A DNA stretch of 62,299 nt from NCBI RefSeq assembly GCF_902729435.1, contig NZ_CACVCG010000043.1:1-62299 (forward strand). The letters run 5' to 3'. The translations under genes and the position numbers were made by a program. How positions within the stretch are numbered: position 1 is the first letter of the stretch; the number at the start of each line of letters is the position of its first letter. The DNA is from Magnetospirillum sp. UT-4 (GTDB lineage Bacteria; Pseudomonadota; Alphaproteobacteria; Rhodospirillales; Magnetospirillaceae). Shown piece by piece: positions 61,436-62,299 of the stretch. Under the pieces are notes generated by a model. The model was not told where the DNA came from and made no database searches. It saw nothing but the letters and a program-made list of their open reading frames with translations.

Positions 61436-62230
61436 TCACATTTGCCCCGCCGGAGCGGGATACAGCGCGTCGCTCCATCCCTGCAGGCGGTAATAGGCGA
61501 GACCGTATATCTCGTGCAGGGCGGTCCCCAGCATTCCCAGCCCGGCCCCCACGTCGAAGCGCAGGCGGGGCTCGCCGCCGGCGGTGGTGTAGTCGACCGG
61601 GTACGGGATCACCTCCCACCCGGCGGACCGGAAGGACCCGACCGCGCGCGGCATATGCAGGGCCGAGGTGACCAGGACCCAGGTCTGGCCGGGCTGGGGC
61701 CGGACCATCTCGCGGGTGAGGACGGCGTTCTCGCGGGTGTTGCGCGAATCGCCCTCGAACAGCACCCGGCCGGACTCGAACCCGATGGCCTCGAGGAAAG
61801 CGCGGGCCACCGGCGCTTCCCGCAGGTCGGGATGGGCGACGCTGCCCGAGCCGCCGGTGAACACCATCACCGCCTCGGGATACCGCCGCGCCAGCGCGAC
61901 CAGGGCGGTCACCCGCTCGATGGCGCCGTTGGCGGCGGGCTGGCCGCGCGCGGCGCTGACCACCGGGTCGAACGCCCCGCCCAGCACCACCACGCCGTCC
62001 ACCCGGGCGGGCAGCGCCGGCTGCGGGAAACGCTCCTCGATGGGGGCCAGCAGCCAGGCATCCCACGGCGCCACGGCGACCATCCCCAACCCCACGGCCA
62101 GAGCGGTCGCCAGAACCCGTCCCAGGCGGCGGAAGCGGGTCCAGGACAGCGCCGCCGCCAGGACCAGGACCACAAGCACAAGGTTGATCGGCTGGAGCAG
62201 CAGTCCGGCCACCTTGGAGACGACGAACAT
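61436..62230 (-). CDS. YdcF-like membrane protein (DUF218)
   Basis: 264 residues: two N-terminal membrane helices (about 5-27 and 35-60) and a periplasmic DUF218 domain. Seen: VDGVVVLGGAFDP, MVFTGGSGS, EGDSRNTRENA and VTSALHMPRAVGSFRSAG. The family includes E. coli ElyC, SanA and YdcF, linked to envelope integrity and undecaprenyl-phosphate recycling; exact reaction unknown. ATG 62230 chosen because it starts the first helix; in-frame start at 62290 adds 20 residues. Nothing further is seen in the last 69 bases. Confidence 0.88.
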   Translation of the reverse strand: MFVVSKVAGLLLQPINLVLVVLVLAAALSWTRFRRLGRVLATALAVGLGMVAVAPWDAWLLAPIEERFPQPALPARVDGVVVLGGAFDPVVSAARGQPAANGAIERVTALVALARRYPEAVMVFTGGSGSVAHPDLREAPVARAFLEAIGFESGRVLFEGDSRNTRENAVLTREMVRPQPGQTWVLVTSALHMPRAVGSFRSAGWEVIPYPVDYTTAGGEPRLRFDVGAGLGMLGTALHEIYGLAYYRLQGWSDALYPAPAGQM

Positions 62231-62299
62231 TTGAGATTCCTGATAAATGCGGCCGCTTTCCGGTATGCCAGGAATGAGGGCCGCTGTCACGCCTCGGGC

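Noticed and set aside
62235-62274. ATTCCTG ... CAGGAAT inverted repeat near the right edge
   Set aside because: Seven-base arms 26 bases apart are likely by chance; context is cut by the window end.

Overview
The window is a GC-rich stretch of bacterial chromosome carrying almost only housekeeping genes, packed head to tail with many 1-11 base overlaps. Gene content and order point to an alphaproteobacterium of the Rhodospirillales, plausibly Magnetospirillum/Phaeospirillum-like. The markers are ntrBC-ntrYX behind dusB and followed by trkA and hfq-hflX, a fused ispDF, a MucR/Ros regulator, an Asp-rich (non-zinc) HemB, a short ProS without editing insertion, a methylmalonyl-CoA epimerase, a K+-independent H+-pyrophosphatase, and the bamE / CBP3-type chaperone / yceD / rpmF / plsX / fabH / ihfA / merR series. 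Genus assignment is inference; no 16S rRNA is present.

Layout. 1-5.4 kb: flavin reductase; threonine dehydratase and a penicillin-acylase-family hydrolase (minus); methylmalonyl-CoA epimerase and 3-methyladenine glycosylase (plus). 5.4-5.8 kb: a gene-free, highly structured spacer with a dispersed repeat and hairpins. 5.8-15 kb: a small exported protein, proS-lolE-lolD-dnaE, a small membrane protein and a GH17 membrane protein. 15-18 kb (minus): pentapeptide-repeat protein, hemB, and metY with a terminator-like leader. 18-20 kb: 3-hydroxyisobutyryl-CoA hydrolase, a 60-residue protein, mucR. 20.3-27.9 kb: rpiB, glyA, nrdR, the riboflavin genes ribD-ribE-ribBX-ribH, nusB, thiL and a FliL-like protein. 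28-35.5 kb: hppA, bamE, CBP3-type chaperone, yceD, rpmF, plsX, fabH, ihfA, a MerR regulator, tRNA-Pro(GGG). 35.5-39 kb: glycosyltransferase, cutA, ispDF, a CcsA-like membrane protein. 39-50.8 kb: dusB, ntrB, ntrC, ntrY, ntrX, trkA, HAD phosphatase, hfq, hflX, inositol-phosphatase family. 50.8-62.2 kb (minus): SDR, lipoprotein, mazG, MBL hydrolase, tatD, metG, holB, tmk, dacA, rlpA, MltB-like transglycosylase, YdcF-like protein.

Functional groupings: nitrogen and redox signalling (NtrBC, NtrYX) with potassium uptake control (TrkA) and the RNA regulator Hfq; one-carbon and flavin metabolism (GlyA, Rib genes) with the ribonucleotide reductase repressor NrdR; envelope biogenesis (LolDE, BamE, RlpA, DacA, MltB-like enzyme); lipid initiation (PlsX, FabH); replication and nucleotide supply (DnaE, delta', Tmk, MazG).

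I saw no prophage, insertion sequence, CRISPR array, integron, toxin-antitoxin pair or defence island, and no clear wholly new multi-gene system. The most interesting signals are small: a 58-bp intergenic repeat with two copies whose stem differs by three compensatory base-pair swaps; a structured spacer ending in a T8 tract that could encode a small RNA; two mutually exclusive hairpins with a U-tract just upstream of metY; a RibBX whose GTP cyclohydrolase II half has lost its zinc cysteines; an NtrX without the sigma-54 contact loop; and a MucR with a reduced zinc-ligand set.
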